Source: Desulfobacterales bacterium (GTDB lineage Bacteria > Desulfobacterota > Desulfobacteria > Desulfobacterales > RPRI01). From it: 52,332 nucleotides of DNA. The DNA lies in assembly GCA_020052975.1 (NCBI GenBank), contig JAGVOC010000244.1:1-52332 (forward strand). The letters are read 5' to 3'. The notes beneath the pieces were generated by a model. It saw only the letters and a program-made list of their open reading frames with translations. It ran no database searches and was not told the origin of the DNA. The translations under genes and the position numbers were made by a program. Shown here one piece after another: positions 1 through 8,822 of this stretch; the first letter of the stretch is position 1, and each line of letters opens with the position of its first letter.

Positions 1-355
1 GAAAATTTGATAAATTTAACGTATTCTCCTTACTGATATTTTTGAAAAATTTTTAAAAATGTCATTATCCGGAATCTGGAAAGTTTTTCAAAGCTCTCAC
101 TTTGATACCTTTGCACAACTCCCTGAAAAATGTTTTTCAGTAATTTTTTTGATTCTCTGTTTCTAACGCTTTTTGCTTTATATATCAATATTTATTTAGT
201 TGATTTTTTGGAAATATGGTATGGGAAGAGACAGCTCTTTTTCTGCACCCATATCCCAGAACGGCTTTTGATCGGATGCTCTTGAAAAATCTCACAAAAT
301 GCGTTGCATGAGTTCCTAAATTATTGCTACAACCATTAAACAGGAGAGCAGCAAA
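1..355. other. AT-rich leader before the acyl-CoA synthetase gene
   Basis: No coding region or structured RNA is convincing here. The stretch is AT-rich with several T and A runs. The only clear signal is the ribosome binding site AGGAGAG at about 342-348, placed 7 bases before the ATG at 356. I could not pick a promoter with confidence. Confidence 0.5.
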
Positions 356-2098
356 ATGGCATTAGAACCCTGGCCCACGGATAAATGGCCCAAAGGCGTC
401 CCAAGAGAGATATCGGGTTTCGATAAACCCTTATTCACGATTCTGGATGAATCTGCCGAAAAGTATCCTGATCAGGTTTATACGATTTTCAACGGAGCGA
501 CTCGGACATTTTCACAGGTGAAAAATACTGCCGACAGAGTAGCCGATTTCCTGGTCTCCCGCGGCATCCGGAAGGGAGATCGCGTTGCAATCTTCCTTCC
601 AAACCTCCCTCATTATCCTGCCGTTTATTTTGGCATTCTCAAGGCCGGGGCAACCTGCGTAACCTGCAATCCGCTGTACACTCCATCTGAATTGAATTAC
701 CAGCTCAAAGATGCCGGCGCCAAAGCCATTTTCTGCATGGATCACCCCCTGTTTTATCCGACCGCGGTGAAATCCTTGCAGGGAACTGAGGTTGAAACCG
801 TTGTCATTTGCGGCGTAAAATCATACCTCCCAAGACTCAAAGGGATAATAGGCGGGCTGCTCGGCAAAATACCCAAGGCAGACCGATATGAACCGGGCCA
901 CTTTTTCTTTGATAATGTGGTTGCAGCAGCAAAACCTCAGGCGCCGTCCGTCCGGATCACACCCGCTGAGGACCCGGCCGTGGTCATATATACCGGCGGC
1001 ACAACCGGTGTGCCCAAAGGCGCGACTCTGACACATGCCAATTTCGTCTTCAACGTAATGGCTCTCGATGAGTGGATGCGGATACCTCAGGAGCCGGGAG
1101 GTAATCCGGAAAAACTCAGACAAGGCGGTTTCCATTGCTTTCTGGGAGCCCTCCCCTTTTACCACAGTTTCGGGCAGACCATTGTTATGCTCTGGTCCTG
1201 TTTTACCGCAAGCCGGTTGGTCTGCATTCCCGATCCGCGTGCCGGAAACCCGCCTTTTACAGGAGTGCTTGAGTCGATTGAGAAACACAAAGTTACGATT
1301 TATCCGGGTGTGCCGACTATGTTTGTAGCCGTTACGAATCATCCGCTTCTCGGCAAATTCGATTTATCTTCAATTCAGGGCTGTGGTTCCGGAGGAGCTC
1401 CTCTCCCCGCCGGGGTCGCCAGGCAGTTTGAAGAAAAAACAGGGTCCATTATATTCGAGGCCTATGGTTTGAGTGAGACTGCCCCGCTGGCAACGGCAAA
1501 TCCTTCCAACAAAGAAGGCAGAAAGTTCGGATCAGTCGGCTTCCCCGTTTCAAACACAGTCGTAAAAATCCTGGATTCCGATACGGGCCTGAAGGAAATG
1601 GATCAGGGGCAAGACGGAGAAATTGCCATCTGCGGTCCGCAGGTTATGAAAGGTTACTGGAACAATCCCGCAGCGAATGAAGAGGCCTTTCATGAAATAG
1701 ATGGCCGGAGGTTCTTTTTAACCGGCGACATAGGCCACATCGATGAAGAAGGATATATCCTTATCACGGACCGCAAGAAAGACCTGATACTGGTGGGCGG
1801 CTTTAACTGCTATCCCCGTGAAGTCGAGGAAGTGCTCTATACCAATCCCAAGGTGGCAAATGCTGCGGTTATCGGTATCCCGGATGAAAGAAGCGGTGAA
1901 ACGGTAAAAGCTTTTATCCAGCTCAAACCGGAACAGGAAGCGACCGAAAAGGAGATCATCGATTTTTGCAGGGAGAAGCTTGCGGGGTACAAACGGCCCA
2001 GAACGGTAGAATTCAGAGAGACCCTCCCGACCTCTGTGATCGGCAAGGTATTGAGAAGAGTGCTCAGAGATGAAGAGCTGAAAAAGATGAATAAATAA
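356..2098 (+). CDS. fadD: Long-chain-fatty-acid--CoA ligase (FadD-like)
   Basis: This 580-residue protein belongs to the adenylate-forming ligases. It activates a carboxylic acid with ATP and transfers it to CoA at the membrane/cytoplasm interface. The phosphate-binding loop YTGGTTGVPKG starts near residue 212. The A5 motif YGLSE is near 369, the hinge motif TGDIG near 455, and the DRKKDLILVGGFN block follows. The C-terminal catalytic lysine lies in IGKVLRR near residue 563. Length and motif order fit a long-chain acyl-CoA synthetase, but chain length cannot be read from sequence. A good ribosome binding site (AGGAGAG) precedes the ATG. The gene stands alone, ends at a rho-independent terminator, and converges on the FAD oxidoreductase operon. 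It probably feeds the same acyl-CoA pool as the acyl-CoA dehydrogenase at 8823. Confidence 0.9.
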   Translation: MALEPWPTDKWPKGVPREISGFDKPLFTILDESAEKYPDQVYTIFNGATRTFSQVKNTADRVADFLVSRGIRKGDRVAIFLPNLPHYPAVYFGILKAGATCVTCNPLYTPSELNYQLKDAGAKAIFCMDHPLFYPTAVKSLQGTEVETVVICGVKSYLPRLKGIIGGLLGKIPKADRYEPGHFFFDNVVAAAKPQAPSVRITPAEDPAVVIYTGGTTGVPKGATLTHANFVFNVMALDEWMRIPQEPGGNPEKLRQGGFHCFLGALPFYHSFGQTIVMLWSCFTASRLVCIPDPRAGNPPFTGVLESIEKHKVTIYPGVPTMFVAVTNHPLLGKFDLSSIQGCGSGGAPLPAGVARQFEEKTGSIIFEAYGLSETAPLATANPSNKEGRKFGSVGFPVSNTVVKILDSDTGLKEMDQGQDGEIAICGPQVMKGYWNNPAANEEAFHEIDGRRFFLTGDIGHIDEEGYILITDRKKDLILVGGFNCYPREVEEVLYTNPKVANAAVIGIPDERSGETVKAFIQLKPEQEATEKEIIDFCREKLAGYKRPRTVEFRETLPTSVIGKVLRRVLRDEELKKMNK

Positions 2099-2126
2099 AC
2101 TCTCATAAATAGTTGGAGAGTTTTTT
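2098..2126 (+). terminator. Rho-independent terminator of the acyl-CoA ligase gene
   Basis: AACTCTC at 2098-2104 pairs with GAGAGTT at 2116-2122. A run of six T follows directly (2121-2126). The stem begins at the last base of the stop codon of the upstream ligase gene. Confidence 0.75.
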
Positions 2127-2319
2127 AGGGTTCAAGGGGTCAAGGATTCCGGGGTTCAAGTGAAACACTTAGGAAATTCAAACCTCTAAATGCTATGAAA
2201 AATCGCTGTTAATAATATTCCTTAGCGTATGAAAGAAAATGATAGGATTCATATTGCAATAATAAAATCGATTGAAAGCAAACACTCGGATCCTTGAACC
2301 CTTGAATCCTTGAACCCTT
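2127..2319. repeat. Inverted pair of TTCAAGG-word arrays in a convergent spacer
   Basis: At 2128-2160 the top strand is made of GGTTCAAGG/GTCAAGGATT words. At 2288-2320 the complementary words CCTTGAACC/CTTGAATCC occur. The two arms face each other across about 125 bases of AT-rich DNA, between the ends of two convergent genes. Related words recur at 15224-15256 and, as short fragments, at 12808-12820 and 26276-26286. Confidence 0.6.
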
Positions 2320-2766
2320 TTATTCAATCTGTTTTTTAGTCATGCCGGATTTACTCCTTCCCGGCTTTTTAGTCCGGGAAACTGTCATTGTATCAGCAAC
2401 CCTCTTCATGGAACGGCAGGCAACAACATCAATACCTTTTTCACCTATAAAATCTTTGATCAGTACCTGACCTATCTCAACCGGAGCCGTGACCTGAAGT
2501 TCATGGATTTTTCGCGCTGCCTCCAGAATTCGGTCCTTATGGATCGCCCCTGAAACCTTTACCGGCAAGCGCTGCCGCAGCGCGCCTGAAATCGGAACGG
2601 TGGTGCTTATGCTCCGGCGCGGGTCCGTAAATTCCTGCCTGGCATACTTGGCGCCACGATTACATTCATACCCGGACACTTCTTTTATCCGGTTCTTTTC
2701 GTGTTCGAGCTGCAGCGGACAACCAACCGGACAGCCGATACATATGTATTGTTTTATCTCAATCAA
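2320..2766 (-). CDS. DUF1667 family cysteine-rich protein (third gene of GlpA-like operon)
   Basis: A 148-residue protein with an N-terminal CxxCxxxC cluster (C9, C12, C16) and a further cysteine at C35, matching the DUF1667 family. In many anaerobes this family sits beside GlpA-like and NAD(FAD)-type oxidoreductase genes and is presumed to be a metal- or Fe-S-binding electron-transfer subunit. I choose a TTG start at 2766. It overlaps the stop of the upstream gene by 8 bases, has GGGAGAGAGAG just upstream, and puts the conserved CIGCPVGC block at the usual position. A longer reading to 2817 would add residues antiparallel to nothing known and buried in the upstream gene. The C-terminal tail is basic and probably disordered. 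The exact function is not known. Confidence 0.8.
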   Translation of the reverse strand: MIEIKQYICIGCPVGCPLQLEHEKNRIKEVSGYECNRGAKYARQEFTDPRRSISTTVPISGALRQRLPVKVSGAIHKDRILEAARKIHELQVTAPVEIGQVLIKDFIGEKGIDVVACRSMKRVADTMTVSRTKKPGRSKSGMTKKQIE

Positions 2767-4042
2767 CTCTCTCTCCCTTTTCAAGCGGAAGAATATCGAT
2801 ACGCAGTGTATCACCATGAAATTTGTCCAGCAGGTCCGGCTTTATCTTGAACATGATCATTTCGGCCGGAAAAACAAAACGCAGCTTTTTTTCCATCAGA
2901 TTACCCACTCTTATTTTACAAGGTTTCATGGCGGCTTTGCAGCGCAGGTGTATCGTATGCTCTCTTTCGGGACTCAATGTATGCGGAACGCAGTAACGAA
3001 CATTGTCACCTGGAACAAGCTGGATGTTGTCTTTTGGCCGCCTGACACCCTTAGCCCATTCGCCCGCAAACCTGCCGGCAAGTAATGCTTCCCGTGTAAC
3101 GTAGTCAACCAGATCATGAACATGCAGAACATTACCGCAGGCAAACATTCCCGGCATGCTGGTTTCCAGCGTGCTTGATACCAAAGGTCCTCCGGTAACA
3201 ACATCGAGACCGATTCCCAGGTTCTGTGTAAGTTCGTTCTCCGGAATCAAGCCTATCGATATAAGGAGAGTATCGCATGGTACATCCCAGGCCCGGCTCA
3301 TGTCGGGCTTTAAGTCTGCATTCACAGGCGCAACTGTAATCTTCTCGATGCGATCGCGGCCGTGTATATAAGCAACTGTGGTTGACAGGTAAAGGGGGAT
3401 ATCAAAATCCTCGAGACACTGAACTACGTTGCGTGTAAGTCCGTTGGAGTAAGGCATAAGCTCGAATACACCTTCGACACGGCAGCCCTCCAGCGTCAAT
3501 CGCCGCGCCATGATCAGCCCGATGTCGCCTGATCCCAGAATTGCTATCCTTTTGCCCGGCAAATAACCCTTAAGGTTGACGAATTTCTGCGCAAGACCGG
3601 CTGTTAGGATGCCCGACGGTCTGGTGCCGGGTATACGAACAGCGCCCCTCGTGCGTTCACGGCATCCCATGGCCAGCACAACAGCCTTTGTTTCCACAGT
3701 TATGAGTCCATGCGCTTCACTCATTATACGAACTTTTTTGGAACCGCCGGAATCTACCACTACACCGGACACATAACTGCCGGGCAAGACATCAACGTCA
3801 TGGTCGATGACTTTTTGAAGAAACCGCTCAGCGTATTCCGGTCCGGTCAGTTCTTCGCGGAAGTAGTGCATTCCGAACCCCGAGTGAATACATTGCAAAA
3901 GAATTCCCCCGGCTTCAGGCTCACGGTCCAGGATTAAAACTTTATCTTCGCCGTAATCTCTGGCGCCCAGAGCCGCTCCCATTCCTGCGGGTCCGCCCCC
4001 GACAACCACTACTCCGTATTTTTTTTCAACCCGTCCCAGCAT
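2759..4042 (-). CDS. FAD/NAD(P)-dependent oxidoreductase (glycerol-3-phosphate dehydrogenase-associated)
   Basis: A 427-residue pyridine nucleotide-disulfide-type flavoprotein. The N-terminal FAD-binding motif GGGPAG is at residues 15-20. A second dinucleotide-binding motif, GSGDIG, is at 170-175, and a late MFACGN block contacts the flavin in this superfamily. No redox-active CxxxxC pair is visible, so it is not a classical disulfide reductase. It is the middle gene of a minus-strand operon, 26 bases after the GlpA-like gene and overlapping the DUF1667 gene. The three-gene arrangement is common in anaerobes and is thought to pass electrons from sn-glycerol-3-phosphate, or a related 2-hydroxyacid, to an unknown acceptor. 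Substrate assignment is by family and context only. Confidence 0.85.
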   Translation of the reverse strand: MLGRVEKKYGVVVVGGGPAGMGAALGARDYGEDKVLILDREPEAGGILLQCIHSGFGMHYFREELTGPEYAERFLQKVIDHDVDVLPGSYVSGVVVDSGGSKKVRIMSEAHGLITVETKAVVLAMGCRERTRGAVRIPGTRPSGILTAGLAQKFVNLKGYLPGKRIAILGSGDIGLIMARRLTLEGCRVEGVFELMPYSNGLTRNVVQCLEDFDIPLYLSTTVAYIHGRDRIEKITVAPVNADLKPDMSRAWDVPCDTLLISIGLIPENELTQNLGIGLDVVTGGPLVSSTLETSMPGMFACGNVLHVHDLVDYVTREALLAGRFAGEWAKGVRRPKDNIQLVPGDNVRYCVPHTLSPEREHTIHLRCKAAMKPCKIRVGNLMEKKLRFVFPAEMIMFKIKPDLLDKFHGDTLRIDILPLEKGERVD

Positions 4043-4068
4043 GACTCTCTATGATTACCTCAACAGTT

Positions 4069-5493
4069 TCAGGCATCGCCCATTTTTCTCACAACCCACG
4101 AATCGCCGCCGCGTTTTGTTATTTCCTGAAAAGGCTTATCCAGCCGTTTTGACAGGATGTCCATACAGCGCGGCGCGCAAAAACCTCCCTGGCAGCGCCC
4201 CATGCCGGCGCGGCTGCGAAACTTTATGCCGTCCAATGTCCGCGCACCGTGGTCAATGGCACTATGAATCTCGGCTTCGGTCACCAGTTCACACCGGCAT
4301 ACAACCTTGGCAAACAGGCGATCTTTTTCAACAAGGCGCCCCTGCTGCTCATCATTCAGGGAAGCAAAGCGCGGCGGCCCCGGAAGATACGGCTTGAAGT
4401 TTTCTTTTTTCTTTAGAACCAAACCTTCGGATTTCAAAATATCACGCACATACAGAGCTATTGCGGGTGCGCTGGTAAGCCCCGGAGACTGAATGCCTGC
4501 TGCGTTAATGAAGCCTTTTATCCGTGTCGGTCCGATAATAAAATCATTCGTATTGCTGACGGCCCGCAGTCCGGCAAATTCGGTGATGGTATCACGCTCA
4601 GTTATGGACGGACAGATCTTGCTCACAAATCCAAACACCTGCTCTGAACCCTCGTATGTTGTGGAAGCATCTTCCCGGTCTGCGGTGTCCTGTGCGGTTG
4701 GGCCGACCATGATCGTTCCGTCAAAAGTAGGAATAATCAGAATGCCCTTCGTATTCTTTTTTGGTATCGGAAAGATAAGCCTCTGCACAAGCCCTTTGAG
4801 CCGCTTGTCCAGCATGTATTCTTCTCCCTTGCGGGGGTGTATGGTGAAATCCCTTAAACCGGCCATCCCGGCAATCTTATCCGCATAAACTCCGGCACAG
4901 TTAATCACAAACCGCGCTTTTATTGTTTCCGGGGATGCATGCACAGCAAGAAAGCCTTTCCCGGCAACGATCTTTTCTACCGCACAGTTCACTTTCAGAT
5001 CTACACCGTTATCAACGGCATTTTCACTAAGCGCGTTAGCCAGTTCATAGGGATTGATTACTCCTGCTGATGGAGCATGCAGTGCTGCAACGAGTGTGCT
5101 GGAAAGATTGGGTTCCGCGTTCCGGAGGCGTTCTCTGTCCCATATTTCCAGCCCCGGCACCCCCTTTGCTTCTCCCAGTTTTTTCAACCGCTCCAACTCC
5201 GGAATTTCAGATTCGCTTCTGGCAACAACAAGTTCGCCGATTCGGCGGAAACCAAAATTGAGCTCTTTGCACAATCTGTCATACAGCTTATTGCCGCGGA
5301 CAACAAGTTTTCCCTTAAGTGTATCCGGCGGGCTATGGTGTCCGGCATGGATAATGCCGCTGTTGGTTTTAGTGGTACCGAAGCCGACCTCTTCGAACTT
5401 TTCCACTATAACGATGCCAAGCCGGTATCGTGACAGTTCTCGGGCAATGGCACAGCCGATCACTCCGCCTCCTATTACCGCAACATCATACAT
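4069..5493 (-). CDS. GlpA-like FAD-dependent glycerol-3-phosphate dehydrogenase with C-terminal [2Fe-2S] domain
   Basis: A 474-residue flavoprotein of the DAO/GlpA family. The FAD-binding GGGVIG motif is at residues 8-13. A C-terminal BFD-like domain carries C399, C401, C434 and C439, a typical [2Fe-2S] ligand set. The family oxidises sn-glycerol-3-phosphate to dihydroxyacetone phosphate or acts on related hydroxyacids such as 2-hydroxyglutarate. I start at the ATG at 5493 because AAGGAG lies 7 bases upstream and the flavin fold begins at once. The reading frame stays open for another 43 codons, but most of that region belongs to a dispersed repeat element (5545-5672). It heads the three-gene operon running to 2320. 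No glycerol kinase or transporter is adjacent, so glycerol use is not proven. Confidence 0.85.
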   Translation of the reverse strand: MYDVAVIGGGVIGCAIARELSRYRLGIVIVEKFEEVGFGTTKTNSGIIHAGHHSPPDTLKGKLVVRGNKLYDRLCKELNFGFRRIGELVVARSESEIPELERLKKLGEAKGVPGLEIWDRERLRNAEPNLSSTLVAALHAPSAGVINPYELANALSENAVDNGVDLKVNCAVEKIVAGKGFLAVHASPETIKARFVINCAGVYADKIAGMAGLRDFTIHPRKGEEYMLDKRLKGLVQRLIFPIPKKNTKGILIIPTFDGTIMVGPTAQDTADREDASTTYEGSEQVFGFVSKICPSITERDTITEFAGLRAVSNTNDFIIGPTRIKGFINAAGIQSPGLTSAPAIALYVRDILKSEGLVLKKKENFKPYLPGPPRFASLNDEQQGRLVEKDRLFAKVVCRCELVTEAEIHSAIDHGARTLDGIKFRSRAGMGRCQGGFCAPRCMDILSKRLDKPFQEITKRGGDSWVVRKMGDA

Positions 5494-5544
5494 AAAAGCT
5501 CCTTGAAATTGGACCCGAAGCAACCGCTGACACAACGCAAGCCT

Positions 5545-5672
5545 GTCGGCTTCGTAAAAAGTCATTCTGCTGTGTTGCGCTTCATCTTTCGTCATTGCAG
5601 CGTACCAATTAGTACGCTTCATTCCTCAAGATTAGCGCGCCTTGCATAATGAGCTTTTTACTTTGCCGTCGG
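5545..5672 (-). mobile_element. MITE-like repeat element, copy C
   Basis: About 128 bases that match, on the opposite strand, the elements at 18117-18242 and 15278-15516. The ends form an imperfect inverted repeat (GTCGGCTTCGTAAAAAG and CTTTTTACTTTGCCGTC on the top strand). The interior contains a small palindrome, GCGTAC...GTACGC. There is no transposase. It sits just upstream of the GlpA-like gene and opens a spurious N-terminal extension of that reading frame. A fragment of a further end (CTTTTTACGAAACCGTC) follows at 5681-5697. Confidence 0.75.
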
Positions 5673-6074
5673 AATTTGTACTTTTTACGAAACCGTCTAT
5701 ACTGATTATGATTATTATCATACCAGTAATTCCGGAAAATCCCAATAAATAAAATGCACCGATTCCTCTATCGGGTAATTTTTATTGCTACTCTCAATTC
5801 TGAACTCCTTTGAAGCTCCCCGCAGCAAGTCCGCCACGGCGGACCTTCGGCCGGGATTGCGCTCGCTATTTCGGTTCCATCTTGACAAAACCGGGATAGA
5901 CGGTGTAATTATTTTAAATAAACTGTTATAGTAAACGTCATAAATATGTTCCGTGTTCCGTTTGGGTATGGGTTCGCATACGCACCCATACCCAAACAAT
6001 TTGAACGAGCTCCAATCAGAACGTTATTCTGACAATCGCTATAATATCATTTATTACGGTTACGGACTTATTCA
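5673..6074. other. Spacer with a perfect hairpin and a possible promoter
   Basis: No gene is supported. A perfect 12-base stem, TTTGGGTATGGG (5961-5972) with CCCATACCCAAA (5985-5996), surrounds a 12-base loop. It lacks a T run, so it is not a standard terminator. TTGACA at 5882-5887 with TAATTA 18 bases later is a weak promoter candidate for the HAD gene at 6075. A GC-rich patch at about 5820-5870 resembles repeat debris. Confidence 0.4.
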
Positions 6075-6884
6075 ATGATGAAACCGTTTCATGAATTTCC
6101 CCCGCATTTAAAAGAACAAATTCACTATATCCTTACAGATATTGATGACACCCTCACCAATAAAGGGCGGCTGCCTGCCGCGGTCTTTGCCGCCATGGAA
6201 CGTTTAAAGATAGCCGGTATCAGAATTATACCGATCACCGGACGCCCTGCCGGATGGTGTGATCATATTGCCCGGATGTGGCCCATAGATGGTCTGGTTG
6301 GTGAAAACGGCGCTTTCTATTTCAGTTACGACGAGCGTCAAAAAAAAATGCTCCGCCGTTACTGGAAATCCGAAAAGGAGCGCAGAAACGACCGGATAAA
6401 ACTTGATAAGATCAAACGGGAAATACTTGTCAGAATCCCCGGATGTAGTGTCGCGTCAGACCAGGCATACCGTGAAACTGACCTTGCTATCGATTATTGT
6501 GAAGATGTTCCTCCTCTTTCGATGAAAGAAGTTGATGAAATTATTGATTGCTTCAAGGCGGCCGGTGCCCGGGCAAAAATAAGTTCCATACATGTTAACG
6601 GCTGGTTTGGAAATTATGACAAACTGTCCATGACCCGGCTGCTGTTTGCTGAAGTTTTCAATGTAACCCTCGATCAAGTCAAAGAACAGACAATTTTTGC
6701 CGGTGATTCTCCCAATGATGCCCCAATGTTTGCCTATTTTCCCCATTCAGTCGGTGTTGCAAATGTAAGGCAGTTTATAGACAGGATGGCCTGTGAACCG
6801 GTTTGGGTGACCCAGGAAAATGGCGGCAAAGGATTTGCTGAGATGGTTGGTGTTCTTCTTCCACGAGTCCGAAGCTGGCATTAA
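6075..6884 (+). CDS. HAD-superfamily (Cof/IIB type) sugar phosphatase
   Basis: A 269-residue HAD hydrolase of the IIB cap class. Motif I is DIDDT at residues 22-26, with D22 as the likely nucleophile and D24 as the acid/base. Motif II is TGRP near 55-58, motif III lysine is K183, and motif IV is GDSPND at 210-215. The layout resembles mannosyl-3-phosphoglycerate or sucrose/trehalose phosphate phosphatases, so a small sugar phosphate is the probable substrate, but none can be named. Two tandem ATGs begin the frame and no strong ribosome binding site is visible. It is a single gene flanked by genes on the other strand, and has no obvious partner. Confidence 0.8.
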   Translation: MMKPFHEFPPHLKEQIHYILTDIDDTLTNKGRLPAAVFAAMERLKIAGIRIIPITGRPAGWCDHIARMWPIDGLVGENGAFYFSYDERQKKMLRRYWKSEKERRNDRIKLDKIKREILVRIPGCSVASDQAYRETDLAIDYCEDVPPLSMKEVDEIIDCFKAAGARAKISSIHVNGWFGNYDKLSMTRLLFAEVFNVTLDQVKEQTIFAGDSPNDAPMFAYFPHSVGVANVRQFIDRMACEPVWVTQENGGKGFAEMVGVLLPRVRSWH

Positions 6885-6921
6885 ATTTATTTATCCGGAG
6901 GCTGAGCCGCCTGAATTGTGA

Positions 6922-6964
6922 TTTTTTACGAGTCCATCAATACTGACACCTTCGTAAAAAGTCA
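6922..6964 (-). repeat. Short palindromic repeat, left copy flanking the UroD-like gene
   Basis: A 43-base element with ends TTTTTACGA and TCGTAAAAA around a core that matches the copy at 8129-8170 in inverted orientation. The TTTTTACGAAG end is shared with the larger MITE-like elements in this window. Confidence 0.6.
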
Positions 6965-6978
6965 AAAAATGCCTTATT

Positions 6979-8004
6979 TCAGCCAAGTTTATATTTTTCT
7001 CTGAGATCCCTGGAGAGTAATATTATGGTTTCAAACGCTTTCTCAACTGTTTTCTCCTTGTCGGGATTCACCAGACAGCAGGTTGCAGGAGACAGAAGAC
7101 TCTTTTCAAGCAGTAATGTCTTGTCAATTCCTTTTTTCGTGAGAGCCTGCCAGGTTTCTTCCAAACGGTGAATCAGGGACGGGATATTCTCTTTTTCAAA
7201 GGTTTCGAAACCCGTTGGCACAATACCCCAGACAATAACACCCCCTCTATGCAGGAAATGCTGAATAGACGACGCGTAAGAGGAAAATATTTCGGCATTG
7301 GTATATACATCCAGCGACAAGACATCCAGGTCGAGACCCAGTAAAAAATCCCAGTCCGGATTCCCGCACAGGTGTACGCCTCGCGGGCCAACGAGCTGTG
7401 AGAAAAAAACATCTAAATCGCTTTTGGCTTTAATATCCCCATATCCGGACATGGCAGAGAACAAAAACTGAAGTCCCGGTTCATCCACGAACATAAATGC
7501 GTTTTCGTTAAGTTTTTTTAAACGGCTGAGTTGGACGTTTATGCGCTTTGCCATAAACTCAAGCATAAACGGGCGAATGGTGTCATCAAACAGAATAGGG
7601 CGATCGTTTTGATCAATAACATTGAAGCCAAAACTGATCGGACCTTCAAGTTGTCCCCGTATTGCCGGCCGGTCAGAAAAGCTGCAGGAAAGAAACCGAT
7701 GGTAAACAACAGAATATGTTTCACTTATATCGAAATATTCAGGCTCGTCAAAATGGCTCATGGTCTCTTCTATTTCGCTGATGAATTTATCAACTGAAAA
7801 GCGGAGTGTTCTGTTCTCGATATCAAGAAGAATGCCCGGAAAGTGCTCGGCTGCCTGAACATACATGTCTTCGTAGTAGCTCAAATTAGGCAGTTGCGGC
7901 CAGAATGGAATGTCCAGAGATAAGGCGACTTCTACGGCTCGGTCAACATTGCTATGAGGCATAACCGCCATAGCAGTGGTAAGAAGATTTCCCGGAATCG
8001 GCAT
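6979..8004 (-). CDS. UroD/MetE-like methyltransferase-family protein
   Basis: A 341-residue TIM-barrel protein of the uroporphyrinogen decarboxylase/cobalamin-independent methionine synthase superfamily. A GPISFG loop lies near residue 121. Candidate zinc ligands are H211 and C213 in HLCGN and a late cysteine at 309/310 in PATCC, as in MetE and MtaA/MtbA-type methyltransferases. Together these favour a zinc-activated thiol or corrinoid methyl transfer over porphyrin decarboxylation. The substrate is unknown. I start at the ATG at 8004, which has AAAGGA about 10 bases upstream. A TTG start at 8067 would add 21 residues with no matching signal. The gene is isolated on the minus strand between two inverted copies of a short repeat. 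No corrinoid protein gene is adjacent. Confidence 0.7.
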   Translation of the reverse strand: MPIPGNLLTTAMAVMPHSNVDRAVEVALSLDIPFWPQLPNLSYYEDMYVQAAEHFPGILLDIENRTLRFSVDKFISEIEETMSHFDEPEYFDISETYSVVYHRFLSCSFSDRPAIRGQLEGPISFGFNVIDQNDRPILFDDTIRPFMLEFMAKRINVQLSRLKKLNENAFMFVDEPGLQFLFSAMSGYGDIKAKSDLDVFFSQLVGPRGVHLCGNPDWDFLLGLDLDVLSLDVYTNAEIFSSYASSIQHFLHRGGVIVWGIVPTGFETFEKENIPSLIHRLEETWQALTKKGIDKTLLLEKSLLSPATCCLVNPDKEKTVEKAFETIILLSRDLREKYKLG

Positions 8005-8128
8005 TGGTAAAATTGTCCTTTCTAATGAATTGAGTCTATGTAAATCAGATCGATAGCCCCGCGGCAAGCGAAAAATTCCGGATACAGGGTGTTAGAATTA
8101 CCGGAAATGAAGTTCAGCGCTCCATTTC

Positions 8129-8170
8129 GACTTTTTACGAAGGTATCAAATCTGACGGACTCGTAAAAAC
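8129..8170 (+). repeat. Short palindromic repeat, right copy flanking the UroD-like gene
   Basis: A 42-base element with ends CTTTTTACGAAGG and GACTCGTAAAAA. It is the inverted counterpart of 6922-6964. The two copies bracket the UroD-like gene. Confidence 0.6.
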
Positions 8171-8302
8171 TCTATTTTCTCACAAAGGCACTAAGAACAC
8201 CAAGAAAATACCATTTTAATATTAATAAGTTAGCTTTGTGATCTTTGTGGCTTGGCGTGAGATCTTGGCTTTTTACGAAGTTATCAAACCTGGATTATCA
8301 GA

Positions 8303-8332
8303 TTGACAAAAACCCCATGTTTTTTATATAAA
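8303..8332 (+). promoter_or_regulatory. Sigma-70 type promoter for the ABM protein/acyl-CoA dehydrogenase genes
   Basis: A consensus -35 TTGACA at 8303-8308 is followed by an AT-rich -10 (TATATA/ATATAA/TATAAA) at 8325-8332 with 16-18 bases between. It would leave a leader of about 120 bases before the ATG at 8462. Confidence 0.55.
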
Positions 8333-8461
8333 CTGGCAATCACAATTTGCCGAAGACCCAGTGGATCAGCATCTTACTATCTGGAACTAACCTGGATCTT
8401 ATCGAGTGCTTCGAATGACTCCAATTTTTCCATAAATAACCAAAACGAGTAAGGAGGCGAC

Positions 8462-8758
8462 ATGAGTATCAAGGCCTTGATCAAACGGACAGTCCCTCAG
8501 GACAAAGCCAGAAATACGCTTCACCTGTTCATGGAGATGCGGACTCTCGCAACAGCCCAACCCGGATATATCTCCGGCGAAACCATGAAAAGCATTGATA
8601 ACCCTGATGTATATCTGGTCATTAGTACATGGGAGTCTGCTGATGATTGGGAAAAATGGCTGCTGAGTAAAAAGAGGCAGGTGATTCAGAAGAAAATGGA
8701 TATCCTGCTAGGCGGCAAAACAACTTATGAAATATTTCAGTATGGCTTAAGAGATTGA
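8462..8758 (+). CDS. Antibiotic biosynthesis monooxygenase (ABM)-domain small protein
   Basis: A 98-residue single-domain protein of the dimeric alpha/beta-barrel (ABM/YgiN-like) superfamily. The pattern PGYISGETM...YLVISTWES.DDWEKW is typical of the family. Some members are cofactor-free quinol monooxygenases; others act on haem or have no known activity. The ribosome binding site AAGGAGG is strong and 5 bases from the ATG. It lies 64 bases before an acyl-CoA dehydrogenase gene on the same strand, so the two are probably co-transcribed. A role in aromatic or acyl-CoA oxidation can only be guessed. Confidence 0.75.
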   Translation: MSIKALIKRTVPQDKARNTLHLFMEMRTLATAQPGYISGETMKSIDNPDVYLVISTWESADDWEKWLLSKKRQVIQKKMDILLGGKTTYEIFQYGLRD

Positions 8759-8822
8759 TGCTCATTATATTCAGAATTGTTGCCGTTTTTGAGAGAAAAC
8801 CGGAAAAGGACTGAGATAACTT

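Larger units (their letters stand above)
8068..8461. other. Spacer with repeats and the promoter of the acyl-CoA dehydrogenase operon
   Basis: This spacer holds the 8129-8170 repeat and a stretch of CACAAAGGCACTAAGAAC-like words (8178-8200), with a partly complementary GATCTTTGTGGCTTGGCGTG segment at 8239-8258. A further TTTTTACGAAG end occurs at 8269-8281. The promoter is listed separately. No gene is visible. Confidence 0.55.

Noticed and set aside
5494..5622. N-terminal extension of the GlpA-like gene
   Set aside because: Most of the added codons lie in the MITE-like element, and a good ribosome binding site sits just before the ATG at 5493.
5718..5999. A 93-residue minus-strand frame
   Set aside because: No ribosome binding site, no family pattern, and it spans a hairpin and repeat debris.
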